A stretch of DNA of 64,000 nt from Narthecium ossifragum (GCA_963920575.1 OY986965.1:5411134-5475133), one strand, 5' to 3'. Positions 12,301 through 23,662 are shown, counted from the stretch's first letter. Numbers and translations are program-made. Notes: generated by a model not told the origin, from the sequence alone.

Positions 12301-12435
12301 GATGGTCGGGAGCGATCAGAATACCGCTCTGGTCAGCTATGCCTACTTTTTCTATCTTTCCTTCTCTTTTTCTTCTGTAACGCAGCTCGTTGAGCTTATC
12401 TGATCAAAAAAAAAAAAAAAAAAAGCTCACTAATC
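9351..12435 (+). mobile_element. 5'-truncated L1-type LINE with 13-bp TSD
   Basis: The copy runs from about 9354 to an A tail at 12406-12422. It is bounded by AAGCTCACTAATC at 9341-9353 and 12423-12435. It lacks ORF1 and the endonuclease domain and starts just before the reverse transcriptase domain. Between the left TSD and LINE sequence sits a 17-bp copy (9351-9367) of host DNA found 47 bp upstream (9304-9320), an untidy 5' junction typical of truncated LINE insertions. Confidence 0.92.
9368..12380 (+). pseudogene. LINE ORF2: reverse transcriptase, zf-RVT, RNase H
   Basis: Domains in order: a lead-in WIEGGDRNTTFFHKLASSRR; the RT domain from GKCAGPDGLSAEF through YRPISLCNVCYKVIASVLARR, DVRAAYDSVRW, GLRQGDPLSPYLF and the catalytic LLFADDCLLV; the zf-RVT region (WKCPAGPRVLFFLWKLFHGK, CLRCGSDRETISHLFLECP); then a C-terminal RNase H (VVESDSLLAVGCING, IPRELNSLAHEVA). 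Two lesions are visible. An in-frame TGA at 9734-9736 replaces the expected Trp of ...KFWHIVG. A frameshift at about 12064 separates the RT frame, which ends at 12088, from the RNase H frame, which ends at 12380. The FADD catalytic box is intact. Confidence 0.9.
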
Positions 12436-13069
12436 CTTTTTTTCTGTCCAATAACTCACGCGTATTTCTCAAAGAAAAATAGGACCACCAAACGCCTCGG
12501 TGGAAACTACTACAAGAAAATTAGAAGCAAGGACACCCAGCCACATCTAGAAGAATGCATGGTGCAAATTTTCAACATCAAGATCATATTTTCCCATATT
12601 TCAACAACTCTCCAATAGTCTTTCATTCCTGATCTGCCACCTGACTGCTGCTTTTACTTACCTCATCGATCCATAAACCTTATACAAGCATCTCCAATCA
12701 ATTTATACGTATCTGGTCTCGATATAGTTCCTATATCACTCGATAGCTAGGTTAGGAAAAGCTAGTGTCTCCAAGTATGTATCAATCTGCAGAAATTTTC
12801 GACATATATACACATCGATACACCTTTCCACCTTGACCAATATAGCTAGTCTTACGACCATATCTATCATACTTTTAATTAGACCTATTCCAATAGAAAG
12901 CCTGATACACATATACCTAACCTTGAACAATGACTAATTCAAAGCCTTTTCCAACACCAAGTCCACGATCTCTCTCTATATAACCCAACCCCCTCTAAAC
13001 CATATATTCATATCTCATCCTCAGAACACAAACTCAAAAGCTCTAGTTCTACTTCTTCTTTTTCCAGCC
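12436..13069 (+). promoter_or_regulatory. upstream region and TATA box of the germin-like gene
   Basis: A clear TATA box, CTATATAA, sits at 12976-12983, about 87 bp before the ATG, with a short leader rich in AACTC and CTTCTT. The rest of the stretch is AT-rich and holds no coding. The LINE ends only about 0.55 kb upstream of the TATA box, so distal promoter elements may have been displaced. Confidence 0.65.
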
Positions 13070-13825
13070 ATGGCTGCCAAGATACTCTTCCTTGCTCTCT
13101 TTGCGATGGCTCTCACTCATGCATTTGCTTCTGATCCCAGTCCTCTTCAGGATTTCTGTGTCGCAGACAATATGTCTCCAGGTACTTAGTTCACTTTATC
13201 TTGTATATATTACTCAAAACATGCATGCAACCCTTAGATTTCTATCATGTTTGCTAAAGCATTGTTTGTTATCTTTTTTGTAGTTATTGTGAACGGATTA
13301 GTCTGCAAGAACCCCAAGGACGTCAAAGCCGAAGATTTCTTCTTCTCCGGCCTCGACATGCCTGGTAACACAGACAATAAGCTAGGGTCTAATGTGACAC
13401 TAGTCTCGGCAACTCAGCTCCCAGGACTCAACACCCTTGGCGTCTCCTTGGCTCGCATAGACTTTGCACCTTACGGTCTTGTTCCTCCTCATTATCACCC
13501 TCGGGCAACCGAGATCCTTACTGTGGTGGAAGGAACACTCTACGTGGGCTTCGTCACATCGAACAACCAACTGTTTACTAAAGTGCTGAACAAGGGTGAT
13601 GTCTTCGTCTTCCCTCAAGGGCTCATCCACTTCCAGTTCAACAAAGGTACAGAGAAAGCTGTGTCCATCTCCGCTCTGAGCAGCCAGAACCCTGGCGTAA
13701 TCTTGATAGCCAACGCTGTCTTCGGCTCGAAGCCGCCTATCTCCGATGATGTTCTTGCCAAGGCCTTTCAAGTGGACAAGAAGACCGTAGACTGGCTCCA
13801 GGCCCAGTTCTGGGTGGCCAATTAA
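13070..13825 (+). CDS. germin-like protein (cupin), two exons
   Basis: Exons 13070-13181 and 13284-13825, with a GT..AG intron, encode 217 residues, the usual length for this family. Residues 1-20 are a hydrophobic signal peptide, so the protein should be secreted to the cell wall/apoplast. Cys30 and Cys45 are the conserved N-terminal disulphide pair. Cupin motif 1 supplies His107, His109 and Glu114 ([10 protein letters not shown]), and motif 2 ([12 protein letters not shown]) supplies His153. These four are the metal ligands of germins. An N-glycosylation site is present at Asn74. Germins are Mn-binding oligomers with superoxide dismutase or oxalate oxidase activity; which applies here cannot be told from sequence. 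A TATA box lies at 12976-12983 and AATAAAT follows the stop at about 13890. Both exons are intact. Confidence 0.95.
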
Positions 13826-14336
13826 TATCAATTATATTGATAAAGTGCCACTCCGATTACTATATATATGAGCATATGAATGTCTGACTAATAAATATCA
13901 TTTATGATTATTGTTTGCATGGTTTCGCTTAATAAATAAGCAAATAGAGTATTGTATTTCATGTTTTACATCAATATATGTAATCATTTCTGCGTGTTTC
14001 GTCGTAACAATTGGCTCTGTATTCCAACTTCATTGAGTTTCTTATATTTACAAAATATGATATTGACGTGATGGCTTATCCATATTACAATATAATCCAA
14101 GGTGACTACGAGTAATATATATGTATAAATTAAACTATATCCTTAATTAAGCAAAAAAAAAAATCTATATACTTCATTAAGCCGGAAAAAAGCCACAGAT
14201 ATATGCATGGATGAAAAGAAATTTTCAACCTAGCTACTCTACTTTCCACGTACCACTCCAATATTTTCTCGGTTATGTCCTCTATATTATATACCCAATA
14301 TCCTAATAAATTACCTCTAGAATTACGACCAGATCA
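13826..14336. other. intergenic 3' flank of the germin-like gene
   Basis: AT-rich DNA with AATAAAT-type polyadenylation signals near 13890-13930 and no coding or repeat signature that I recognise. Confidence 0.6.
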
Positions 14337-14531
14337 GACCTCTGCTAATAATGATCAAGGACGTAAGCTTTGCCTCTTCAGTCATAAAAAAACTACTAAA
14401 AAAACACCTAACGGCGCGTTGAGCTATAGTCTTCCATCTTTCTGGAAAAAATAAACCTGTTAAACTTTATATTATATATATATATATACAATATGGTAAA
14501 CTTTCTCAGATCCTAAGAAGTATTAGACACT
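14337..14531. repeat. left copy of a duplicated flank around the gypsy element
   Basis: This 195-bp segment (GACCTCTGCTAAT...TATTAGACACT) recurs at 23663-23877 in the same orientation with about 5% mismatches and an expanded (TA)n run. It is host DNA next to the gypsy insertion, not part of the LTR. See the finding on the microhomology junction. Confidence 0.92.
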
Positions 14532-14532
14532 G

Positions 14533-15100
14533 TGATGCAGGACCAAGCCGGACCTGACCGAGTCCGATCCGGAGCAGCTCCCGAGGCGATCCGGACGCAT
14601 TCGGACCCCATCCGTCCGACTCAGATCTCCGGGCGACCCCGACCGTCGGATGGGCATAACTTTCGCCCACTACGTCCGATCGAGGTGTGCGACCAGTCGA
14701 AACGACCGGCTCGACGAGCCCGTCAAGAATCATTTGAGATCAAAGATCTCTCCATGACCTTGACCTCCGAATCTCCAAATTCCTTTTATTTTGGCTTTAA
14801 ATTCAGTTTTTGTGAAAAACTTTCCTTTTTAGGCAGTTTGTTCGGGTCTTTCTATTTTTGGCAAATTTCCTATTTCTAGTAGGCTTTCTCCTATTTGAAT
14901 TCCGGGTTTAGTACTTGGATTAGGATAATAATGTTTGAGTCCATGTTTGAGTTGGTCTGGTCTTTCCTTAAACCTATAAACGGAGGCCTTAGGGTTTGTA
15001 AAACCAGTTTTTGATAATTAATAAAAGTTAGGGTTTTGGTTTCTCCCCTTGAAAAATCTGGTTGTCTCTCCCATAGAGAGGTCCACGTTACCCTGCGCCA
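14533..15100 (+). repeat. left LTR of the gypsy element
   Basis: Starts TGATGCAGGACC and ends ...CTGCGCCA just before GAG and the PBS. Its first 200 bp match 23462-23662 with about nine differences, so the two LTRs have had time to diverge by roughly 4-5%. Confidence 0.88.
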
Positions 15101-15103
15101 GAG

Positions 15104-15115
15104 TGGTACCAGAGC
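15104..15115 (+). other. gypsy primer binding site
   Basis: TGGTACCAGAGC, three bases after the LTR end, is close to the tRNA-iMet complement TGGTATCAGAGC used by most plant LTR retrotransposons. Confidence 0.8.
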
Positions 15116-15141
15116 TATACGAGTTCCTGGGAAGAGGATCC

Positions 15142-17194
15142 ATGCCTCGAACCAGAGCCTCCCGTGCTCGACGGTCGCCTAGCGTCTCTCCGCCGCCGCC
15201 CAAAAGACGTGGTCGGCCTCCTGTCGATGGTGGGCCTCCCCCGCGGGAGCAGGGGGTCTTGCAGGCGACCATCGTCGATCTTCAACAACAGGTAGCCGCC
15301 CTCCAACTCCAGTTACAACAACAGAACCGAGAACGGACGCCCTCGCTGGAAGAAGAAGAGGAGCTGTCTTCGGACGAGTGCTCCTTTCAGAATATGTACG
15401 CCGACCAAGGCCCTTTTCGGCGTGGTGACCAGCGGGATCGTGCCATGGATTACGGATTCAAGGTGGACATACCTGAGTTCGCGGGAGGGTTGCAGCCGGA
15501 GGTTTTCATTGACTGGCTTCATCAAGTGGAGTGTATATTCGAGTTCCGGGAGGTTCCTGACGACATCAAGGTTAAGCTGGTGTCTATCAAGTTGAAGGGA
15601 CGAGCTTCAGCATGGTGGGAACAACTGAAGAGGGTTCGGGAGAAGCAGCAGAAGGACAAGATCCGAAACTGGGAGAAGATGAAGAAGAAGCTGAAGGAGC
15701 ACTTCCTTCCTTTCGGCTACACCCAGTCCCTCTTCCAGAAGCTACATACGTTACACCAAGGTACGCGATCTGTTGAGGAGTATATTGAAGAATTTTATCA
15801 GTTGCTTGCCAGGAACGACCTCTCAGAAACAGAGGACCAGACGGTCGCTAGATACCTCGGGGGCCTGCGGCTATCTCTCGAGGACGCATTGAGCCTCCAT
15901 GTGTTGTGGACGGTATCCGAGGCCTACCAGCGAGCGCTGACGGCGGAAAGGCAGCAAGCTCGAGCGTCGACCGGGGGACGGATTCAACGGCCACCTCCAG
16001 CACCGCTGTTGTTAGCCCAGATATTGTTTTGATGATGTCAAGAAATATTTGATGATAAAATAATGATTTAAATATTATTATCCCTTAATTTGGAAAGCAT
16101 TAAAATCATCTTTATTGAGTTTTGTACTGACGGTCGATGCGACGGACAATGCATGGATCGACCGTGGAATATGGCGGTTGATGGAAGGATCGACCGCGAA
16201 AGCTGAACATGGGAAAATAGGCGACGGTCGATGGACCGATCGACCGTGGCCTATGTGGCTTGGCTCAAAGGGAGCGACGGTCGATCGGTGTATCGACCGT
16301 GGGAAGCTGTTTTCCAGACAGAGCCTGACGGACGATGTCACGGTCGATGGGACGGTCGACCGTGAGGCGTGACAGTTGATACGTGGATCGACCGTGGCTC
16401 AAGGAAAGCCTGGCGGACGATGTCACGGTCGATGGGACGGTCGACCGTGAGGCGTGACGGACGATGCATGGATCGACCATGAGCCCAGAAACTAGCCGTT
16501 AAAGAGCCGTTGCAGGAGGAAGAAATAGCCGTTGGGAGGCTATTTGGAGGGGTTGGAGGCTCAGCTATAAAGGAGAAAGTCCAGCAAACTTGCCAAGAAC
16601 TTAGAGGGAGCTAAGGGATTATTATGATAATATTCTAGCAAGTTTTTTTCTCTTTATTTGTGAGCTAAACCTTTGTAAAACTACTTCAAGTGTGAAGTAG
16701 ACTTTGAGAGAGAGATCCAATAGTGAGATTGGAGAGATTGTAAGGTTACCAAGCACCCGTAAGCTTGGTGGACAACTTGTAAGAGGTCTTGCAAGTAGTG
16801 GAACTCCAAGGAGGACCTTGGGAGAAGTGGACGTAGGCATGGTTGGCCGAACTACTATAAAAATTCTGGTGCAATCTCTCTAACTCTCCTCTATCCTTCT
16901 ATTTAATTGCTTAATTATCTATTCATATCATTTACAAGCATACAAGTTTATTAGACTCCTCCTATCTAAGTTTTTCTTTATCGATCATTGTTTAAAGCCT
17001 AAGATTACTCCCCCTCTTAGAGCTTCAGAACTCAACTCCGCAAGCGAAGCCACACGGGCCCGTGGCCCGCTCCCCCAAATCCGACATCGGGATCCACCTT
17101 CAGGTGTTTCCGTTGTGGGGAAGTAGGGCATCGGGCCTCGGACTGTAGCCTACCCGCTAGCCGTCCAGGGAAGGCTCTGCTCATTGAAGAAGAA
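15142..17194 (+). pseudogene. gypsy gag, split by an LTR insertion
   Basis: The start MPRTRASRARR at 15142 is the first ATG after the PBS. A proline- and glutamine-rich N-terminus is followed by the retrotransposon gag domain (VFIDWLHQVECIF, LKGRASAWWEQLK, HFLPFGYTQSLFQKLHTLHQ, SVEEYIEEFYQLLARNDL). Reading is cut at 16006 by the inserted LTR. It resumes after 17034 with the zinc knuckle CFRCGEVGHRASDC (C-x2-C-x4-H-x4-C) at about 17109-17150. Gag is the structural, nucleic-acid-binding protein. The remainder is open on both sides of the insertion. Confidence 0.9.
16007..17034 (+). mobile_element. copia-type (SIRE-like) LTR inserted in gypsy gag
   Basis: The insert begins TGTTGTTAGCCCAG or, three bases in, TGTTAGCCCAG. 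It contains the ...CTTGTAAGAGGTCTTGCAAG, TGGACGTAGGCATGG and AACTACTATAAAAATTCTGG blocks that I know from the 3' half of SIRE/Maximus LTRs. It carries no coding sequence. Both ends are approximate and I could not find a convincing 5-bp target duplication. An array of CGGTCGAT/ATCGACCG palindromes occupies about 16130-16490. Confidence 0.65.
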
Positions 17195-18227
17195 GTGGAG
17201 GAACAGGAGGACCTAGCCGAACCCATCTTCGATGGCTATGGAGATGAAGGGGAGATTCTGTATGGTGACGGCCAGGAGACCCTGGTCCTTCGAAAGAGCT
17301 TCCTGACGCCCAAGGAGGTGGTCGACCACAACTGGTTGTGGACCAACATCTTCCAGATGACGTGTACCATCGGCGGGCGAGTCTGTAAGATGATCGTGGA
17401 CAGTGGTAGCTGTGAGAACGTCATCGCGGATGAAGCAGTGACCAAGCTGCAACTGGCCACGGAGGCCCATCCAGTTCCGTACCGACTATCGTGGCTCAAG
17501 CACGGCAGTGAGGTAAAAGTCGATAAACGATGCCTGGTTTCCTTTTCTATTGGTTCCAACTATCAGGATAACGTATGGTGTGATGTGGTGACCATGGATA
17601 CTTGCCACCTTTTGCTGGGCCGTCCCTGGCAATATGATCGTTTCGTCGTCCACGACGGTCGGAGGAACACCTACACCTTGCGGATCAAGGAGAAGCGACT
17701 GACCCTCGCGCCAAGACCGGAGGAGCGGCGGCCCTAGCCCAATGAAGGCCGAGTTGTGACTATGTTGTTACGTTCGCAGTTCCTGGAGGAGGTGAAGGAG
17801 CAGCCAGTCATCTATGCGCTGCTGCCAGGCGAACCAGAGGCGGTGGTGGAAGTTCCCGAGCTCGTGAGGCCCCTCCTGGCGGAGTTCGCTGATCTGTTAC
17901 CCGAGGAGCTGCCCCTGGGACTACCACCCCTGCGAGACATCCAGCATCAAATCGACTTGACTCCGGGTGCCAGCCTACCCAATTGACCGGCATACTGGAT
18001 GAGTCCGAAGGAGATCGAGGAACTGAGGAAGGCAGTGACGGAACTGATGGAGAAAGGCTATGTACGGGAAAGCATCAGCCCGAGCGCCGTACCTACTCTC
18101 TTAGTACCCAAGAAGGATGGTTCGTAGCGGATGTACATCGACAGCAGAGCTATCAACCGGATCACCATCAAGTATAGAATTCCCATACCAAGGCTGGATG
18201 ATATGCTCGATCGATTGGCAGGTTCCA
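17195..18227 (+). pseudogene. gypsy protease and start of reverse transcriptase
   Basis: The retropepsin motif CKMIVDSGSCENVIADEAV lies at about 17385-17440, followed by HLLLGRPWQYDRFVVHDGR near 17610. The first ORF ends at a stop near 17735. The next frame carries LPPLRDIQHQIDLTPGASLPN, then the RT lead-in with a stop replacing a residue of the LPN.PAY motif (about 17984) and a second stop in place of Trp in DGSWRMYI (about 18126). The fragment ends [17 protein letters not shown] exactly at the solo LTR (18227/18228). These lesions make the polyprotein non-functional. Confidence 0.88.
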
Positions 18228-21200
18228 TGTCACGCCCCGACCCAGAAAACCCATCCGGACCGGGACGTGAGGGTCCTAAACTCTAAATCAAACGGCGAGA
18301 GCCTCCCCTTTGAACATCAATTTTAAACCTGGTGCATGGTTACAATATTCACAATTAATTTAAACTATCCTATCATCAAATCATAATACAATTTAACTTT
18401 AAAAAGATATAATAATGATTCAAGTCATCTAGTACAGCAATCTCTGATCAATTTACATCAAATTGAAATACAAATATATATCTCCTTCAAATTACAATTT
18501 ATACATTTAAAGCTGTACATCAATTGAATATAATAAACTGGTGATATCCTCGATCTCACGCACCACCAAGGGGAGTACCGCCTCCAACACCGCAACCACC
18601 TGAAAAAGAAGGGACTGCATCGACCTGCATCGCCGATGCAGCCCAGGTAGGAGTGAGCAACAAAGCTTGCTCAGTAGGGTTCTACTCTACGGCACACTGA
18701 AGGGAGGAAAACAACAACAGTGTTGTCTCCCAGCCTAAGTCTAACGGATGCCACGGGTCCCATAACCCATTGATGTCCCAAGGGCTCCTGTCATGAACCT
18801 CTCTCTTGGTCTCTCTACCAAGATCACCCTAAGCACTGGGGGAACGGAACCATGCAGGATCACTCACCCTTACCCAGCAGGGATACCACTGCCTGGGGAC
18901 CACGTCGGGATCTCCTCGGTTGCATCCTTAGCACTTAGCATTGGGAAGACAACACGACCTCTAAACCTCAAAACAAAGATTCAAGCCGACTATCGCAATC
19001 CTCAATCATCAGAGATTCAGATCGACAATCACACCCTAATCCTGACTACCCAGCCCCGGCCCTAGGGCTAGATCCGGGCTACCCGAGAACCCCGGATCAA
19101 CGATCGAAACCATCGTCTACCACCTAGCCTGATGCTTCTAATGCAAACAGATGCATGCAATGCTCAAGCACAGAGATCCAGGAATAGCAGCATGCAACAA
19201 TATGCCAAGACAACATACACGGGCTAGGCGAAGCGTCAAGCTTGCCGGAGGGTAAACATAGCAAGGGTTCAAGCAATAAGGGTCTATCTAGCAAAGCTAT
19301 ATTAACAAGTATCCAACAGATCAAAATCCGGCATTACAACGGCATCCGCAGCCGTTAACCGCAATTTCTACAACGGGGATACAACCCCGGCCACACAATA
19401 CACAACAGGCCACAATTACAAGTTACTACAACGAAGGCACACCTTCGGCCATTTAATTAGCTAAACATCCCAAGGGGCACAACTCCCTTGGTTCAACCAC
19501 AAGCCCCACACGGGGTTAAGCAAATATAAAGCATGCAATCTATATATATAACAAGGTATGATTATTTAATTAAAAGCTAACTAAGCATGAATACTTAACT
19601 AGTTAAACCGACAAACCAATATCGAGGGTTCAAACACCCAAACCTATTAAATCTAGATTGTCCATCCTAGATGTGATTAAGAACATCAATTAAGGCATTT
19701 GGTGAATGAAGCATGTATCTTGGAGGATTGAACACGGTAAAACATCGAAAATCCATTAAGAAGCTACATTCCAGATTTCTACATTTAACCCTAGTTAGAG
19801 GCGATGAAATCTCATCAATTCGACGTCCAAACGACGTCGAATTGGAAATTAAACTTGGGAAAATGTAGATTAGCATACTAGGAACATGCAACCCAATAAT
19901 TGGATTAATCTAATGGCTAATATTCCCGGAATTCACTAATCAATTCACTAATTACGGTATCGTCGCAGATCCAAAGAATAATCACCATAAATCGTAGAAA
20001 ACTCCGAAAATTACAAAATCAGCGGCAAATGAAAGTAGATTCGATGATCTACAACTTTCCTCTTGATGATCGAACGAGATCATGCACGAATGAGCCACGA
20101 TCGGAGCTTGAACGGCTCAGCCCGCAGAAAAACAGAACCTCGATAAAATCCGAGAAAAACCTTCCAAAAATCCAGATAAAACCCAAATCAAATCCTACCA
20201 AGCTCTAATCAGTTGCTAAACAAGTCCATAAGCATCATATTACACATATAAACCCATAGATCTAGCAACCAAACCCTAGATCTAACATATCCTAATGATA
20301 TAGGTAGAAACCCTACCTTCACACGCTAATCCAAGCTTCATCCTCGCTAATCCGCCGTGATCCCGCCGTCCACTGCCGTCGCCGTCGTCTCCAGCTCGCC
20401 GGAGCACCGCCGGGGGCCTCCCACAGCCGCAGCCAGCGTCGGGGGAGGAAGAGGGACGCCGCCGGAGAGAGAGAGGGGAGGAAGGAGGAGGAGGGGACCT
20501 CGCCGCCGCCTCCAGGCTGCCGGGGAACCGCCGGAAGCCGTCCGACGCCCCTATCCACGTGCGACGGAAAGATGGAGGAGAGGAGGGAGAGCCGGAGGGG
20601 ATCTGGGAAGAGGAGAGGAGAGCTCGGGAGGAAGGAGGAGAGGTCCTCGCCGCCGCCTCCAAGCCGCCGGGGAAAGGACGGGGTCGCCGCGGAAGAGGGG
20701 GAAGGTAGCCGCGGGAGAGAGAAAGGGAAGGAGGAAGAGAGCTCGGGGAAGTGGAGCTCTGGCCGGATCTGAGGAGGGGGCTCGAAGGGGACGACGGCCG
20801 GCAACGGAGGCGAAGGGGCTCCGGAGAAGAGGAGGCCGGCGTCGTCGCGAGCGAAGGAGAAGAGAGGGGGTCGGGCACGGGAAAACCAGCGAAGAGGGAG
20901 AGAAGGAAAAAGAAAAAGAAAGGGAAAAGAAAAGGAAAAGAGAGGGGGAAAAAGGAGAGAGAAAAATAAGTAGGAGAGAGGAGAGGGTTAAACCACTTAA
21001 GTGGCTTAGCCGGTTCAGACGAGCCAACTGATCGGACTGAATTCGATCTGGCTCCAAGCTGCGATCTCTACTGAATCTACTCAATCACGTACATCAATCA
21101 AGGCTGTGTGTGCACTACGCGGGTGTGAAACTGACCGCCAAAGCGCAATTTACCAAATTGCCCTTGGGGTCCAAAAACAGCGATGCGATCAACCGATCGC

Positions 21201-21284
21201 AGCCCAGGGCCAACCGAGCCAAACCACAAATCCAGACCCTCGACCTAACGCGGTCGGACCGGGTTGGAGGTACGGGTCCTCACA
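18228..21284 (-). mobile_element. solo LTR (Tekay/Del-like) inserted in the gypsy RT
   Basis: Starts TGTCACGCCCCGACCC and ends GGGTCCTCACA. It is flanked by the perfect 5-bp duplication TTCCA (18223-18227 and 21285-21289). Read on the minus strand it has the same architecture as the solo LTR at 2650-5014 (TGTGAGGACCC... to ...GGGGCGTGACA). No coding domain lies within. The long ORFs on both strands between 20280 and 21090 come from purine/pyrimidine-skewed, GC-rich DNA with CCGCCGCC-type repeats. Confidence 0.93.
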
Positions 21285-21289
21285 TTCCA

Positions 21290-22641
21290 AGTTGTTTTCA
21301 AAGATAAATCTCAAGAGCGGATACCACCAGATTCGCATCCGGCCAGGAGACGAGTGGAAGATCGCCTTCAAGACTCAAGATGGATTATACGAGTGGATGG
21401 TGATGCCTTTCGGTCTGTCCAACGCGCCCAGCACCTTCATGAGGTTCTTGCACCAAGTTCTGAGGCCGTTCATGGGCCGTTTTGTGGTCATCTACTTCTA
21501 TGACATCCTAGTTTACAGTTCTTCTGAGGAGGTACACTTGGAGCATCTGCGGGCGGTCCTTGAGGCGTTGCAGCAGGAGCGGCTGTTCGCCAACCATAAG
21601 AAGTACATCTTTCTAACTGACCGGGTATGTTTCCTTGGTTATATTGTCTCTTCAGGTGGCATTAGTGCGGATCCCAGCAAGGTGGAGGCCATCCGAAGTT
21701 GGCCCTCGCCGGGGAGTCTACACGATGTCCGCAGCTTCCACGGGCTTGCCTCCTTCTACCGGCGCTTCATCTACAACTTCAGTTCGTTGACTTCCCCTAT
21801 CACCGAGTGGCTTAAAGAGCGAAATTTTCAATGGACCAAAGAAGCGGAAGAGAGCTTCCAACTGGTTAAGCAGAGGATCTCGGAGGCGCCAGTTCTAGCA
21901 CTGCCAGATTTCGAGAAGGTCTTCGAAGTCAACTGCGATGCGTCGAGAGTCGACATCGACGGTGTGCTCAGCCAAGGAGGACGGCCAGTCGCATATTTCA
22001 GCGAGAAATTATCAGGTGCCACCAAAAACTACTCTACTTATGATATGGAATTCTACGCTATTGTGCAGTCCTTGAAACATTGGAGGCACTACTTGGTGCA
22101 ACGGGAGTTTGTGCTGCACACCGATCATGAGGCTCTCAAATTCCTCCATGGCCCACACAAGCTCAACCGGCGACACGCCAAGTGGGTTGCCTACCTGCAG
22201 GAGTTCACTTTTTCCCTCCGACACCTGGCGGGCACGCAGAACCGGGTTGCTGATGCACTGAGTCGGCGCGCCAACCTACTGACTACACTGCAGGCACAGG
22301 TCGTAGGTTTTGAGGTTTTTAAAGACCTCTATCCGGATGATCCTTCTTTTAGCACCGTTTATGCTGAGGTCAAGGATGGGCAGCGCGCGGACTTCAGATT
22401 GCAAGACGGCTTCCTATTCCGGGGGCTACGTCTCTGTGTACCTGACTGCTCTCTACGAGGCCAGATTTTGCAGGAGCTGCACCGAGAGGGCCACTTTGGG
22501 CGAGACAAGACTCTAGCTCTTGTGGCTCGCGATTACTATTGGCCCAAGTTGCCAAGGGACGTAGTCAGATACGTGGAGCAGTGCCATATCTGCCAACTGT
22601 CCCGGGGATCAGCCACCAACGCAGAACTCTATTCCTCTTTG
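21290..22641 (+). pseudogene. gypsy RT, RNase H and integrase zinc-binding domain
   Basis: The frame resumes after the solo LTR with LFSKINLKSGYHQIRIRPGD, FKTQDGLYEWMVMPFGLSNA and the catalytic region. The active-site box reads VIYFYDILVYS where the family has YFDD, so one catalytic aspartate is replaced by Tyr (TAT at about 21500). RNase H follows (VNCDASRVDIDGVLSQ, YSTYDMEFYAIVQSLKHWRH, LHTDHEALKFL, RVADALSRR), then the integrase HHCC zinc finger (LHREGHFGRDKT, CHICQLSRG). The ORF ends at 22641 where a stretch before the integrase core is missing. Confidence 0.92.
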
Positions 22642-23461
22642 TAGTTGTCGACAAGTTTTCTAAGATGGCTCACTTTATAGCCTGTCGGAAGACGATGGAT
22701 GCCACACAAATCGCTCACCTATATTTCCAAGAGGTGGTGTGGTTACATGGGATTCCCAGATCAATCATCTCTGATCGCGATGTCAAGTTCATGAGCAACT
22801 TCTGGAAGTGCTTATGGCAGAAGCTGGGTACCAAATTGAACTTCAGCAGTGCCGATCATCCCCAGACTGATGGCCAGACCAAGGTTGTCAACAGAAGCCT
22901 CGACAACCTCTTGAGGAGCCTCGCAGGAAGCCGACCGAAGATGTGGGATGCAGCTTTGAGCCAAGACGAATTCGCCTTCAATCGGTCCAAAAACCGCTCG
23001 ACCGGCCTCAGCCCCTTTGAAACTATCTATGGATCTAATCTTATGGGGGTGTTGGATCTGGTTCCAATTTCCAAGCCTGGTCGAACCAACCTGCGAGCTG
23101 ATGACATGATCGAGCATCTCCACACCATCCAGGATCAGGTCAAGTCTCAACTGGAAATCACTAATGCCAGGTATAAAAGTGCTGCGGATCGTCATCGACG
23201 CCGGGTCTCCTTCGACGTCGGGGATGAAGTGTGGGTCGTCTTGACTAAAGAGAGGCTGCCAGCAGGGGAATATTCCAAGCTGGGAGATAGGAAGATTGGG
23301 CCTTGTGAAGTCCTCCAGAAGTTTAATGATAATGCCTACCAAGTCCGGCTTCCACCCCACTTGCAGATTTCGGATACCTTCAATGTGAAGCATCTGGTTC
23401 CATACAGAGGGGTTCTAGGTGATTCAGACTCGAGGACGAGTCCTTTCCAACCAGGGGAGGA
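22642..23461 (+). pseudogene. gypsy integrase core and C-terminus
   Basis: The rve core is recognisable from VVVDKFSKMAHFIACRKTMD, SIISDRDVKFMSNFWK and SADHPQTDGQTKVVNRSL. The segment that should precede VVVDKFSKM, with the first catalytic Asp, is deleted at the 22630-22645 junction. The catalytic Glu expected in QTDGQTEVVNRS is Lys here. The C-terminal part (FDVGDEVWVVLTKERLPAGE, YQVRLPPHLQISDTFNVKHL) is intact, followed by a Pro/Ser/Asp-rich end that reads into the right LTR. It cannot be an active integrase. Confidence 0.9.
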
Positions 23462-23662
23462 TGATGCAGGACCAAGCCCGGACCTGACAGAGTCCGATCC
23501 GGAGCAGCTCCCGAGACGATCCGGACACATTCGGACCCCATCTGTCCGACTCAGATCTCCGGGCGACCCCGACCGTCAGATGGGTATAACTTTCGCCCAC
23601 GACGTCCGATCAGGGTGTGCGACCAGTCGAAACGACCGGCTCGACGAGCCCGTCAAGAATCA
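23462..23662 (+). repeat. truncated right LTR of the gypsy element
   Basis: Begins TGATGCAGGACC after the purine tract GGGGAGGA and matches 14533-14732. It then stops at the ATCA of GTCAAGAATCA and continues directly into a second copy of the left flank. About 367 bp of LTR are missing. Confidence 0.92.

Larger units (their letters stand above)
14533..23662 (+). mobile_element. Ty3/gypsy retrotransposon, degenerate, with two nested insertions
   Basis: Order: left LTR 14533-15100, PBS at about 15104, gag, protease, reverse transcriptase, RNase H, integrase, purine tract before 23462, then only the first 201 bp of the right LTR. A copia-type LTR (about 16007-17034) interrupts gag, and a solo gypsy LTR (18228-21284) interrupts RT. 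Removing both gives an element of roughly 5 kb. PR, RT, RH, IN order defines gypsy. The integrase tail without an obvious chromodomain leaves the clade open. Confidence 0.93.

Noticed and set aside
20282..21084. Long Pro/Ser- and Arg/Glu-rich ORFs on both strands
   Set aside because: Purine/pyrimidine-skewed GC-rich interior of the solo LTR at 18228-21284. Several frames are open at once because of composition.
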